Below are positions 45,694 to 57,300 of a stretch of 64,000 nucleotides of DNA, piece after piece. Both the position numbers and the translations under genes were made by a program. This DNA is from Dipteris shenzhenensis (taxonomy: Eukaryota; Polypodiophyta; Polypodiopsida; Gleicheniales), in the NCBI GenBank assembly GCA_047967505.1, contig CM106540.1, one strand, 5' to 3'. Position 1 is the stretch's first letter. The number at the start of each line of letters is the position of its first letter. The notes below the pieces were generated by a model, which saw only the letters and a list, made by a program, of their open reading frames with translations, did not search any database and was not told the origin of the DNA.

Positions 45694-45738
45694 GTGGGGC
45701 AGAATGGGGCTATAACCACTAGCCCTATTCTGCCCCAC
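45694..45738. repeat. short hairpin, arms 18 bp
   Basis: GTGGGGCAGAATGGGGCT, nine bases, then AGCCCTATTCTGCCCCAC; 17 of 18 positions pair. Preceded by a TA run. It may be fused terminal repeats of a small element or a structural hairpin. Confidence 0.9.
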
Positions 45739-45754
45739 AAAACATAAATTTGCT

Positions 45755-45941
45755 TCTATTTTGTGTCAATATATGCCGATGCTTTACTAGTGTCAGTATA
45801 TACGATAGTTTTAGTGTCAATACATACCGACCCTTATACTGAGGCACATTTTTCAACACTTATTTCAACGATTTTTTGACGCTTTGCACCTGGAAAAAAA
45901 AGTTAGTGTAAGCGTCAAAAATTGAGCAATACCTTGTAGTG
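45755..45941. mobile_element. probable terminus of a CACTA transposon
   Basis: The stretch ends TACCTTGTAGTG; on the - strand it therefore begins CACTACAAGGTA, the CACTA signature. Subterminal words are present: GTCAATATATGCCGAT, GTCAGTATATACGAT, GTCAATACATACCGAC and an inverted TTTTGACGCT / AGCGTCAAAA pair flanking a short loop (45875-45922). The other end was not found, so the element is truncated or lies outside recognisable range. Confidence 0.6.
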
Positions 45942-46569
45942 CAACCTGTTACACAAATCATGAAAATTTGATGATTTATGCAACAGGCTAGGTGCACCCC
46001 AATGTATTACACAAATCAAGAGATTTTCTTAAATTGTGCAATAGGTTGGGTGCACCCACAACCTAGAAACACCCCTTTGAATCCATATAAAACCAAAATC
46101 AGCTCCTCAATCTGAAGTGTCCTCATCACGCTGATCCAAAAGACATTGGATTTGTGCCAGTTTATATGTTCCCTTGCCACCATGCAAAACAAAATCCAAG
46201 GCTGTCATGAAAGAAGTGAGTGTCTAGGTGTGGCATTAAAAAGAACAGTTGTGTCATCTACCACCTCATTGTCCAAAAGCTTATCCTCCTACCTCAATGG
46301 AAGTCTCAGCCCAACAACAGCAACTTGAGATTTAATGTAGATACTTATAGCTTCAGCCACAAACAAAAAAAGAAAAGCGGCTAAAGGGCATTCCTGACGG
46401 ACTGGTCTACAGATCCAAAACCGATCTCCCCTAACTCCTCCAATAAGTACCTGGTTATGGGCTGATCTATAAAGAGCAGAGACCCCTCTAATCCAAGCAT
46501 CTGTGAATCCGAAACGAAGAAGACAAATTAAGATATTTTAAAAAATATTGATTGCAATTTGGGGTTATC

Positions 46570-46795
46570 TTTCATTTAGGGTTTAAGGTCTAAGGTTTAG
46601 GATCTAGGTCGTAGGATCTAGGGTTTAAGGTCTAAGGTTTAGGATCTAGGTCGTAGGATCTAAGATCTAGGTTTTAGCTTCATAGATGTAGTGGCAAGGG
46701 TCTATAATCAAGGGTCCAGGATGTGTAGGGTTTAGGGCTAGAATTTGGATCTAGGATTTAAGATATACGTTTAGGATTTAGGTTTGGGGATGTTT
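46570..46795. repeat. degenerate telomere-like (TTTAGGG)n block
   Basis: Words TTTAGGGTTTAAGG, GGTTTAGGATCTAGG and TAGGGTTTAGGGCTAG are dense. A unit of about 45 bp (GTTTAAGGTCTAAGGTTTAG, then GATCTAGGTCGTAGGATCTA) is repeated twice near 46579-46668. Orientation is opposite to the block at 28895-29130. Confidence 0.8.
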
Positions 46796-46799
46796 TATT

Positions 46800-47680
46800 T
46801 GCTCAATTTGTTATAAAAATTCAATATTTTTAATATTAATAATTATAAGTGTGAGATTTTTGGGGCCTTTTTTAAGTTACTCATCTGTTTCTTTTAAATA
46901 AATACTCACTCTTATAGAGGGCATAGATGTGGTGTTATACGAGAAGAATGAAATGGTGGCCTTTTGACAAATTCATAGTCGTGATCCTATGCACGTGTGT
47001 CATTTCCAATGTTGTGGTGAGAAAAAATGAGTAGTGATAGTCACCAATGTGATCAGTCTTGAAGTGCACTTCAAATATTCACATGGGGACTTTGAAACAT
47101 TGGGTGAGATATCTTGCAATGTGACATTTTGGATATGCAAGCGCATAAAACTCTTTGGGATTGAGATGAAATCATTCCAAAGATATACTTTCAAGATATC
47201 AAGAAAATGTATTTTGAAGGGAAAAAAGTTGAGATGTTGTCTTGCTCTGGAGAAGCCTTAGCAGTTGGAAGATTTAAGGACTATGCTCAGAATTTTCTTT
47301 GCCTAGTGTAGATAATTAAGCTGACTAATGCAGGTGTATTTGAAAATGTAATGGATAGTATGTCACATCTATAGGCCCATAATACTACATCTTATCTATA
47401 GGTCCATACTTAAGCTAGTGGAGATAATTAACTTAACTAGTGCAGGTGTATTTGAAAATGTAATGGATAGTACATCACAACTATAGGCCCATAATACTAC
47501 ATCTCATCTATAGGTCCATAATACTGTCAAATGGGGATTATATTTCTTGAAATCAAACTTGTGTAAGACAATTTTCTTCAATGTGGTGAAAGACACAACA
47601 AAGTATTATCAGAAGAAAAGAACAATAACACAAACGGGATCCAAATGGAAAAGAAATCTTAGAAGCTGACTACCATAATG
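46800..47680. other. gene-free stretch with a local duplication
   Basis: A phrase of about 100 bp (GTGCAGGTGTATTTGAAAAT, then GTAATGGATAGT and CATAATACTACATCT) occurs twice, near 47330-47400 and 47440-47510. No gene recognised; it may be the decayed 5' part of the pseudogene that follows. Confidence 0.5.
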
Positions 47681-47682
47681 GC

Positions 47683-48075
47683 ATGCTCACAGGTATTGAA
47701 GATATTGTAACAAGTGATGTTGATGCAGAAAAGATTTCTTGTGTTGCAAGTGATTCGAACATGCTCACTGATATAGAAGACTTGTCTTGTGCAAGTGACT
47801 CTAACATGGTCACTGGTATAAAATACTTGTCTTGTGTTGCAAGTGACTCGAACATGCTTGCCGGCATAGAAGACTTGTCTTGTGTTGCAAGTGATTTGAA
47901 CATGCTCACCGGTAGAGAAGACTTGTCTTGTGTTGAGAATCATAAGATGGGACCGCAAAGAAAAATAAATAAAGTGATCGATGGGATAGGTGATGCAATA
48001 ACAAGAATTGATTATATTAGTGATAATGGTCATGATGTTCCCACTGAGATGGAGGGTAGTGATGGCAAAACATAA
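47683..48075 (+). pseudogene. ORF with 16-residue tandem repeat, N-terminal part of a decayed gene
   Basis: 130 codons. Residues 1-85 are four to five repeats of about 16 residues of the type MLTGIEDLSCVASDSN, encoded by 48-bp DNA repeats (one unit lacks a codon). The remainder reads MGPQRKINKVIDGIGDAITR. The repeats keep frame despite substitutions, suggesting past translation. No domain is recognised. The next readable coding block, on the same strand, is the VGHTHEDIDQ region about 450 bp downstream; whether they formed one gene is inference. Confidence 0.45.
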
Positions 48076-48329
48076 AAGACTTGTGAGGCATTGGCATAGA
48101 TTGACAGATTCAATGAACTTGTTTACCAGATTGCCATTTCCAAGATATTATAAAGCATCAAATAATTTGTAAAACCATTCAGCATTTTAGTTTGGAGATG
48201 AAGATTTAATAGAAATGGACTCAATGGGTGATGGTCTTACAACTGGGAAATGTGAGATATATTCACCAAAAGAAAGTATGTGAGTGTGAAGAGACAACCA
48301 ATCATGGCACCAATTCTAGAACCCAAGAG

Positions 48330-49620
48330 ACATGTAATGTTATCTGAGGACAATATGGAAAGGATTCTTATGCGAGTTCATTGCAAGAAACTTTCCATTA
48401 GAAAAATTACAAAAGATGATTGTACAACCATACGTCTCAGTATTTGAAGTAAGACATGTCCTAATAGACATAACCATCTTCTTCAATAGTTTTCTTGGTT
48501 TGAGGTCAAGTCCTTTATGCTCTATGCTGGTTGGTTTGAAAATATTTGAAAAAGTGGAAGTTAATGTTCTTTTAGTCGGCCATACACATGAAGACATAGA
48601 TCAAATATTTAGTGTTATCACGGGTGAGTTGAAGTCAAGGGGTGTTTTAACAATGGATGATATGCTGTTTCGAATTGGGGGAAAAATTGGAGGTTCACAA
48701 AAGAAGAACCAGAAGTGGAAATCCTAGAGAGGATGGTAGATTGGGGAGAATCTATAAGGCCATATTTAAAATGAGGAGATGATGCACTAATAGGACACAC
48801 AAATCTACACTACTTTTGGTTTAGCATGCATAATAATACTCCAATGATGCAATGGAAGCACTACTCAATCGATGGAGATAATTTATGAAGTGAGCCATAT
48901 GCTTTATTACAACGAATAATTCCGTTGGAGGAAATTGGATTTGTTCTTGCAAACTTGACATAGACAAAATGAAAGGCTTGGAAGCCTGTATTAAACATCT
49001 AGAAAGTATGATGCAAAAATATCCTGAGCAGTCTCGTAAATATTTGGAGATAATCAAGTCAACTAAGGCACTTGTAAAATCTTTAAAGAAACAAGAAAAC
49101 TCAATGAGGATTGAGTACTCCGAGTCTTTCTGAGCAGAATAAGTCGAGTCACCAAGATCCCTATTGGACATAAATACAAAGATAGACGTGAAGAAGTAGA
49201 GCAATGCCTTTTACCTCGAAAATATTATGGTAGGAAGGATGACAAACCCTTACCAAAGTTTGTGCCATCTGATGAGATTGAAGAGGGTCTATTTGTTACA
49301 GTTTGTGCATTTGATCCAGATTCAAAGTTGGATGACCAAGGTGGCCCAATACATGTGGCAAAGGTTTCTAAGATAGTAACTGACGACAATGAAACTCCCA
49401 TAATGTTCATAGCTTTATGGTATGAAACAAAGTCGTTGAAAAGTCTCCCAAAAAGATAATAAATCAAATCTACAAGGGTTGCTTGCAAAAGAAACGGGAA
49501 TGGATTCCAAATAAAGAGAGTCTCACAAAGGTGGAAGTGAGTACCATTATTCATTGCTATAAATCGAGGACTCAAAGTTATAAAAAGAAGCAGGGCTATG
49601 ATAAAATATTAAATATTTTA
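48330..49620 (+). pseudogene. decayed gene with a VGHTHEDIDQ-type domain (DUF7869-like)
   Basis: Readable blocks on the + strand: LVGLKIFEKVEVNVLLVGHT, HTHEDIDQIFSVITGELKSR (48530-48640), EILERMVDWGESIRPYLK-like sequence (48715-48775), LHYFWFSMHNNTPMMQWKHY followed by SIDGD (48810-48880), and KSPKKIINQIYKGCLQKKRE (49440-49500). The order matches a family of large uncharacterised plant and animal proteins with a VGHTHEDIDQxFS signature, often linked to repeats. Many frameshifts and stops make it non-functional. The family name is from memory of the motif and should be treated as tentative. Confidence 0.5.
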
Positions 49621-49639
49621 TCATAGCCGTGCCCATATT

Positions 49640-50860
49640 AAATATCTATTGGCTAGACTTGACCCATCAGGTGCAAAGGTAGTATAAGAATTTGATGACT
49701 TTGAATGAGATCCAGATGCATAAGATAATGTATTGTATGCCTTGTTCTTACAAACAAATGGTGTATCTATACACCACTTATATGCTGAATTCAACAAACT
49801 CTTTCCATAAGCTGTCATATTTTCACTATCATATCATATCATATTGCATCATTTTGTGTGAAGGTGACCCATGTTGTCGCAAATTTAACCATCATGATTT
49901 GTGTAGTGGAGGTCACCACTTACAACTTTGAGAAAGTTTTTGTTTTTTAAGGCCATATTGGTGTAGAAGTGACCCGTTTAGTGCTTCAAAACCTCAATTT
50001 TTTAGTTCACCAGTAGCTGATGTTGAGTGGAGGGGATATGCGCAAAAAAAGTCCAAAGTGTGAAAAAGTTTACATTTTTTGGATAGTGTGTTGTATTTAA
50101 AGATATTTTGGCAAAGGTCCTAGTGTTAACACATGCTTTTTTCAAAACATGGTGGAGAACTAGTTATTGCAGATGCATTACCACTTATGAGACTTGGACT
50201 TATAAAGCTCAAAATCTGTGGAATATTTACATTTGATAGACTTTTGTATTTAACATCAACTATATTTCTTTTTGTTATAGAAACATAATTAAGATTAGAG
50301 ACTATGTACTACAAATTAATTTTAGGATTTATAAAATCCAAAGGAAAAACTAGACCAACTAAAAACTAGACCAACTGTAAGACGCATATGCAATAAAAAG
50401 GAAGCAAAGTGATGCTTCACAGCTACATGTCATGGATTGTAGGAGCAAATGTAGAATCTCACAGTTGAAGACAAGGTCCCATAGAAGCAATGTAGTAGCT
50501 CTTACTTTCAAAATTCATACTATAATTGCTGCGCAAAGGCACAATGCAACAAAGAGCCACACTTGACCCTCATCTAGAACATAATTTCATTACTAACACT
50601 AGGCACAACATCATACACATGAAGTGTCATTCACTACACATCCTTTAAATACAAATCCCGTACAAGTCCACCTTCATATTGGCCATCCAACTAAAACTTC
50701 CCAACCGAGGCTGCATGCATCAATAACTGTAAACACTTGTTGCTGATAACCTAAGAATTCAGTTTATCTAAAACTACACTTGTAAGCAAGACTTGTTGCT
50801 TAGCAATCCACTAGAGTTAGAGGTGGGCAAACCTCGTCTACTAAAGGAGTCAAAGTGAAC
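49640..50860. other. upstream region of the F-box gene
   Basis: No ORF recognised. CCTTTAAATACAAA near 50641-50654 is the most TATA-like word, about 340 bp before the chosen start codon. Without transcript data it is only a candidate. Confidence 0.35.
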
Positions 50861-50865
50861 ACTTT

Positions 50866-50965
50866 CCGATACCCAAGTGTGTGAGGCTTCCTGATCATCA
50901 TCTTCAAAGCGATTTCCCGAACCCAATGTTGTGAGGCATCTTTATCATCATGTTGAAAGCAAGGC
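50866..50965. repeat. imperfect 51-bp tandem duplication at the start of the F-box gene
   Basis: CCGATACCCAAGTGTGTGAG at 50866 and CCGAACCCAATGTTGTGAGG at 50917 start two units, each continuing GAT/TATCATCATSTTSAAAGC. The second unit contains the upstream in-frame ATG at 50931. Confidence 0.8.
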
Positions 50966-50987
50966 TGCGAGGCTTGCAAGATCAAAC

Positions 50988-52109
50988 ATGACCTCTCTCA
51001 CACAACTTCCAGGCCGTATCCTCGATCTTATCCTGCTCAAGCTTCCCTTTTGGTCACTCGTGGGTGCTCGCGCAGTCTGCAAAGCCTGGCTTGCCAAGCT
51101 TTCCAACCCTTCTTTCCTTGCTAGATGCCCCTCCTTCCCTTCCCAGCCATGGATCCTCATGGAATTCCGTCCCCCCATCCCCTCCCATGCAACTTCTCCT
51201 TGTAACACTCTCAGCAATTTACGCATTGTCTATGACCCCCCCTCCCACTCCCTTTTCGCTACCACGCAGCACAAATGGTTGCACATTCCTCTCGACCTCC
51301 CTCCCGACTTCCAACTCGTATGTGCCCAGGATGGGTTGCTCTGTTTTCGCGACTCCGAGAACCGGTTCCTCATTGGAAACCCCTTGACCAAGCAATGGAA
51401 AAGAATAGACCTCCCTCCCCGTGGCAGTCACCTGTATTCCTCGTTTGCCCTTCTTCCGAATAGCCCAGCTGGGACCTTCAAGTTAGTCGCTTTGATTCAT
51501 TGTCGCAAGAATTTAGAGTTTTCGATCTATGATTCTAGCACAGGACTGTGGACAGACAGGAAGCCCAGCCCTCGTTTTGTCCGGGTATCCAAAGAATGGG
51601 CCGTCTTCGAAGGCGCTATGTATGCATTGGCTGACTGCGATCGCTGTATAATTTCATACGATATCGAGAAGGACGCATGGGGCTCGGTGGATGTGACGAA
51701 GCCATCTGTGCTTGTCAGCTCATGCCCTGCTAGGCTGGTTCACTGCCAGGGTCGCATTTTGTTGGTTGGGGTTTTCAATCTACGCAACTCCTTCCTTCAG
51801 CCTCATCTAAGGAATGAAGATTTTATTGGCGTGTGGCAACTCCATCGGGAGGCTCCAGCTCGATGGGAACTCGTGGCTCAAACTCCAAATGACGTGGCAA
51901 TGAGAATGATAGCTTGGTGCTACAATTTTTCCTTCGGTAGCGATGGTTTTAGCAGCATATGGATGTTTCTTTCCGAGAGCTCTTCTATACTTAACTACAA
52001 TATGGAATCCAAGCAATGGACTCTTCGCCCAGGTTGTCCAATTCGAAGTAAGGCTCAGATTAAGCGAGCCTTTGTCTCGACATTAAGCTTCAAAACATGG
52101 AAACTTTGA
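50988..52109 (+). CDS. F-box protein with kelch-like / F-box-associated domain
   Basis: Single exon, 373 codons from the chosen ATG (MTSLTQLPGRILDLILLKLP). An in-frame ATG at 50931 would add 19 residues encoded by a local duplication, so it is less likely. Residues 7-48 form the F-box (LPGRILDLILLKLPFWSLVG, then ARAVCKAWLAKL), which binds Skp1 in an SCF ubiquitin ligase. Residues 75-360 look like a degenerate kelch/F-box-associated propeller: DGLLCFRDSENRFLIGNPLT, KQWKRIDLPP, FSIYDSSTGLWTDRKPSPRF, FEGAMYALADCDRCIISYDI and VWQLHREAPARWELVAQTPN. It would recruit an unknown target for ubiquitination. Higher GC than the flanks, no stops and a normal family length argue for a real gene. Resembles plant single-exon F-box/kelch proteins; the exact orthologue is not claimed. 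Confidence 0.93.
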   Translation: MTSLTQLPGRILDLILLKLPFWSLVGARAVCKAWLAKLSNPSFLARCPSFPSQPWILMEFRPPIPSHATSPCNTLSNLRIVYDPPSHSLFATTQHKWLHIPLDLPPDFQLVCAQDGLLCFRDSENRFLIGNPLTKQWKRIDLPPRGSHLYSSFALLPNSPAGTFKLVALIHCRKNLEFSIYDSSTGLWTDRKPSPRFVRVSKEWAVFEGAMYALADCDRCIISYDIEKDAWGSVDVTKPSVLVSSCPARLVHCQGRILLVGVFNLRNSFLQPHLRNEDFIGVWQLHREAPARWELVAQTPNDVAMRMIAWCYNFSFGSDGFSSIWMFLSESSSILNYNMESKQWTLRPGCPIRSKAQIKRAFVSTLSFKTWKL

Positions 52110-53617
52110 CATATCAGTGGGATCTTTGTTTTAGCATGCGTTTAAGCTCCTTCGTTGCAGGAGTTAGATTTCTGGGAGAGGCATTTAGGCTCTCCTTTTA
52201 TCTATTTGACTGTATATCACGTATGGTGATAATTTTGTTCAGCCATACGGGTCACTGGGGAGGTTATTTGGGAAAAGGGGCATCTATCAAGTTGTTAAAA
52301 GTTGATAGGGGTTGGCTTAACCAGTTATCTGTGGGTTTTAGTTTCTTACTGATTGTTATCTTCAAATATTTTGCAAATTTGGAGAGGTTTGGGCACGATC
52401 AAGAAGTGGATGTGACATGTCGATGGTAAATTGGCCTAAGTTGACGGAATCTCAGTATGAAGACATTCGTGTAATTGGATCCTCATGTATGTGTCACAGC
52501 GGTCTATCGTCACTGTTGGGAACTGGATGAAGTCAATGGGAATGTTATAGTAGTTAGTTGCTGCGACGTGTGATGGAGTTCATGGTTGTGAATCTTGTGG
52601 TATATATTTCAGCAAACTTAAGTGAGCATGCAGAGGAGGCTGTTGCATCCTTCTGGAATTCGGAGACATTCATGGCTGCCTTTGCAATATAGGTATGTGG
52701 TGCTTTGCATCCTCTCTCTGCGCTACCAGTGAACAATAGCTCCAAAGCTTCCCGAGGACTTCTTATATTGAAGGGTCTTTTTTGGAAGGCTGTAGTGTTC
52801 ATAATGCTTCTTCATCGTTGTGCTGTCAAATGGAGTGCTGTTGAATGGGCCTTCTATATTAGCCCTGGCTTGATTGGGAATTTAGTTTGTGTGGTCTATC
52901 CTATGTTTTTCCTTTTTTGAAAATTATTCTGCCAACAACATATAAACTATGAGGGCAATGGCCTTGAGCAAGCAGTCGTGCTATGCTGTCGTCTTTTGAT
53001 TTTCTCTAGAGTGGCAATGTGGTGGCTATGATTCAGTGTGCAGGAGTAATTGAAAGGGCAGGTGGGAGTGTGTAAAGATAGATTTTAGACGGCTGTCATA
53101 TCTGACGATTATTTTGGTATCCGACATTTTCTTAAAAATGTCTTTTTGCAGGTGCTGGATGATGTTTGTCTTGCTACCTAGGTTTTGTTTGGCCATAGTT
53201 TGTCTTTGAGTTTGTATGTTATTAGTGTATCACATAGTCTGGGTATGCAGCCTGGTATGGTTATCTCAGCTTAGATATTGGAGGTGCTGAGGTGGGGGTA
53301 TACTGCAGCATGTTTCCAGAGAGTGCATGAGCTGTCGATGATGATTTAACACTTCAAAGGGGTAGATGATGTCTGTAGCTGGAATCAAGTGGCCGCAATA
53401 AATGTCTCTTGCGGATTCATGTTGAGACCTGGCTTTGGAAGTAGCCTATGTCCCTAGAAATTGGATGTTAGAAGAGGCAGGCTAGGAGTGTACTTATTCT
53501 TTGTGACACATTTGACTGTTGCATGACATGTATTTGTCAAAAATTGTCTTCAAAGTGTAAGCAAGGTAAGATGGTTATGTTTGTTCTAAAGATTTTAAGT
53601 ATTATATCATAGTGGCT
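52110..53617. other. 3' flank of the F-box gene
   Basis: T-rich, no recognisable ORF; probably 3' UTR followed by intergenic DNA. No clear polyadenylation site can be chosen. Confidence 0.45.
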
Positions 53618-54572
53618 TCCATGCTTTACACCGTCGAGCAAAGTATACTTTGGATGTCGGTGATTTAATGTCCAGATTCCTCCATGATATAGAACACACC
53701 TAGTTGACACTCTGCCTCTTGCATGATAGTCCTTAGAGGACTGCCCTTTTACAATCGGTAAAAGAGGCGTCCACTAAGTCATCATATAGCTTTGACACCA
53801 AATCTTGATCTGCTTCGCTGTAACTAAAAGCAAAACAAAGATTTGTGGAGGGAATTACCAAGTTTACTAGCAGTAGTTTGTTGAGACACTGCAACTGAAA
53901 TTACGGGCGATTAACGATGGCCATGAACCCTTGTAAGAAGCCTCCTATTGGATGCATGGGGCTTCCCTGTTCCCTCAACATATGAGTTGATTCTTGCATG
54001 CATTACATATATATATAGCATGGACATAGGGAATAAGGGCCTTCCCCCAAATGGAAGGGGCGATTAACGATGGCCATGAACCCTTGTAAGAAGCCTCCTA
54101 TTGGATGCATGGGACTTTCTCATGCCCTCGACAAATGAGCTGATCCTTGCATGCATTCATTCGTTGAGGGCACAGGGAAGCCCCATGCATCCAATAGGAG
54201 ACTTCTTACAAGGTTTCATGGCCATTGTTAGTCCCCCCTTCCATTTTGGGGAAGGTCCTTGTTCCCTATGTCCTTCATGATATACTACACAATTTGCCTC
54301 TTAATTTCAGCTGCAGTGTATCAATAAACTATTGCTAGTAAACTTTGTAATTCCCTCCACAAACCTTTGTTTTACTTCTAGTTACAGCGAAGTAGATCAA
54401 GATTTGGTGTCAAAGCTACATGATGACTTGGTGAACACCTCTTTATCGATTGTAGAAGGTCGTTCCTTTAAGGACTCTCATGCAAGAGGTAAATTATCAA
54501 CTTGGTGTATTCTATATCATTGAGGAATTTCTTACTCGAGCACGGCTTGCATGAAAGTAGGAGCCAAACTAT
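53618..54572. repeat. long inverted repeat (foldback), arms about 400 bp
   Basis: The left arm (53618 to about 54060) and right arm (about 54110-54572) are reverse complements over most of their length. Matching pairs include TTTGACACCAAATCTTGATC (left) with GATCAAGATTTGGTGTCAAA (right), and ATGATATAGAACACACC with GGTGTATTCTATATCAT. The right arm has lost a few tens of bases near its outer end. Near the centre, GCGATTAACGATGGCCATGA with about 50 following bases occurs twice (53907 and 54060). No transposase or ORF. A foldback element or a source of hairpin RNA are both possible. Confidence 0.88.
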
Positions 54573-56570
54573 TATGGGCTCTATTTTGAAGCAACTTAAA
54601 AAGGTGGTATAAATCATTGGAAGAGTGGGGACTTGACATGACTTCTAGAATGAAGGGAGCTCTTAAAATGCTGCTATGCTTGTGCAAGATAAAAACCTAT
54701 GAAATTTGAGATGGAGAGTGTTTAGGAGGAGAGTTAGACTAGTCATGCAAAGCCATGAGGCTGTCTTCTTTGCAATATTGAAATCATATATGGGCATTCT
54801 CTTATGAAGTCTATACTCACGTGTTATTTTGCTTACAAGTGCAAATAAGGATTTCTCTATTACTCATCTATTGTTTTGTGAAGAATGCAAATAAGGATTT
54901 CCCTATTATGACATTCTAGAATTGTGATGACAGCCTTTGTTAGTAGTGCCACATCAGAGGGAGTGCTATAATGGAGAGTTGGATTCTCCTTTTGTGAATT
55001 CCATGTGTTGTTATTTTTTAAATAAGGTTGCTTAGATGAAAGTTACATCAAAGCTCTAAATAAAATAGGAGGTGCTCTACATACATAAGGTATGTATGCT
55101 TCCCAATATACTGGGAGGCAATGCCACATACACTCACTCATTCTTGTTAAAGTTGCCATGATACAAGTATCTACCAAAATGAGTAGGTCTAAATTTTCAA
55201 ATATTTTTATTTTTTTGTTCCCTACATAATGAATACTACCATCTTCCATGGATGTAATATGCCAAACCGATACTGTAGAATTTTGCAAGAAACACAAAAT
55301 AGTTCAAGAAGAAAGTCTAGTGACTTTGACAAAGAATAGAGTAGAGGGCTGCTTGGGGGCAAAGATTGTACTATTGACCCAGTGCTAGTCATTTACGGGT
55401 GAGGATGGGTTCACATAGTGTCTTTGACTTTGGGAAATCCTGGCTCCTTTGCAAGGTGAAGTGAGATCTAGGAGAGTGGTTCTGGCCTTCATGAATAGGG
55501 ACTCGAAGAGGGATGCTAAGGTGCCCTTCTTATACATGACACACATTTGCTTGTTATTGATGCATTATAATATCAAATTTTTCATTGTTCCGACTCAAAA
55601 ATTCAAATTTATAGTTATTTTTTTTCTCTAGTATTATGTTTTCCCTAGTGGGTTTTAGTATTGGAGGAAGTATTCACAATTTGATGTTTCTCAATGTTGC
55701 TATTTTGTATTGTCCACGTATGGTATGTTTTTTTGTAGTGTCTTTGAATAGAAGGAATCTCCCCTCTTTTTTTGAAATCAATGTCTAGTATATTTTTCAG
55801 TATTCTTCTTGTATTCTGTAACTTTACATCACTATATTCAAATAGAAAGAAATCTCCCTTCTTTAAAAGAATTTGAATAGAAAGAAATCTCCCTTCTTTG
55901 TTCTCTTCTCACAGGAAAAGAACTCAAGAATCTTTGCAATGACAAAAGGATCTCAACAAAGAATTTAAAAAATATATTGATAGGCTTGGGCAAACCACAT
56001 AAAACATCTTAGGAGTTCTTGCCAATATTGTAGTTGAATGATGAGCTCCAGTCAAGAAAAAGTGGTAATGGTTTTTATGCCATGATAAAATAGAGGCAAG
56101 AGATAAGTGCACTTATAATAGACACTAGCTTGCAGCAAACTATGCCCCAGTTTTGCATGATGAGAAAATAGCATCATATACATAACCCCTCCCTTAAGGT
56201 CATGTGTCAGTTCTACCCTAGTAATAATGTACAAACACATTCGCAGAGATAGTGACATTGCATCTCAATAGCTTCACTCCATCAATATCATGAGGTTGGT
56301 TGATAGTGAAATGCAAACAAATACGACTACTTTAGGGCCTATTGTCTAGTTGAAACTTACATAATCAGGTCTTGTATTGACATAACATTTACTCTACATG
56401 GAAACAGCCAGATAAACCTGGCTAGCCAATGGGCATTGTTCAAATTCTCAATGATATCAATGTGAATGTTGAATTAGTAGAGCTTGATCTAGAGGTTCAT
56501 TCATGATCTCATGTCATTTCCTTGATGATCTAGAGCTATTATGCCCCCACCTCTCAAACATCGGTCACGA
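54573..56570. other. gene-free stretch
   Basis: No ORF with a domain. A short phrase, TGAATAGAAAGAAATCTCCC, is repeated at about 55840 and 55872, and a related GAATAGAAGGAATCTCCCCT lies near 55746. Nothing else recognised. Confidence 0.5.
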
Positions 56571-56574
56571 CATG

Positions 56575-57300
56575 TAGACCCGCTTTGTTCATGAGCGCAA
56601 CATCCTGGGCAATATCTTAACTTTTGGGAAGCCATAGACCAGGCCAGGAGGAATCACAACCCCTGGCTATCCTTCTCTTGGATTTCGAGAAGGCATATGA
56701 TAGGGTGGAGTGGTCCTTCTTAGAAGGCACTATGTGCAGGTTGGGCTTCTCGAATGGTTGCATCTGGGGGGTCTCAGCTCTCTATGCAGGGCGCTCTAGC
56801 CAGGTGCTCATTGATAGTCACATAGGCGAGGTGTTCTCTCTCTGCCGTCCGGTATGACAAGGTTGCTCCCTTCCTCTTCCTCTTGTAGCATAGGCTCTAG
56901 GCTACTTCATGCGCTCCTAGGCCGCATGATTGCTCGGGATGAGACTTTCGATCTGACAGAAGGAGATTCTGGATTCGGAGTTTGCAGAAGACATGGGTCT
57001 GTATGTGGAGGGATTATCGTTTTAGCGTATTGCTCGGTTATGGCGAGGCAGGAAACGAGAGGGTTCGGTAGTGCTTGCATTAATGGTGGGCTTAGATGGA
57101 TGAGGTCTAGGATTAATCCTAAGCTTTAACATTAATAAGGAGGTGCTTGGGGAAGCCATGTTGAGAGAGCTTTAATGTAAGGGTCTATATATAGGACACG
57201 TGGGACCAAATGAGCAAGCCAATTGGCAAGCACTGGGCATGGGGGAGGGCTCTAGAGAAAACTCCAACCAAATAGAACACTTCCAAGCTACAAATCTCTC
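56575..57300 (+). pseudogene. LINE reverse transcriptase, 5' part before the gypsy insertion
   Basis: Blocks across frameshifts: FVHERNILGNILTF, WEAIDQARRN, EESQPLAILLLDFEKAYDRV, EWSFLEGTMCRLGFSNGCIW and YAGRSSQVLIDSHIGEVFSL, then a QGC trace, and further on SEFAEDMGLYVEG near the catalytic FADD position (FAED here). These are L1-type RT blocks 2 to 5. The last 275 bp (57025-57300) recur at 60445-60690 on the far side of the inserted chromovirus. Confidence 0.85.
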
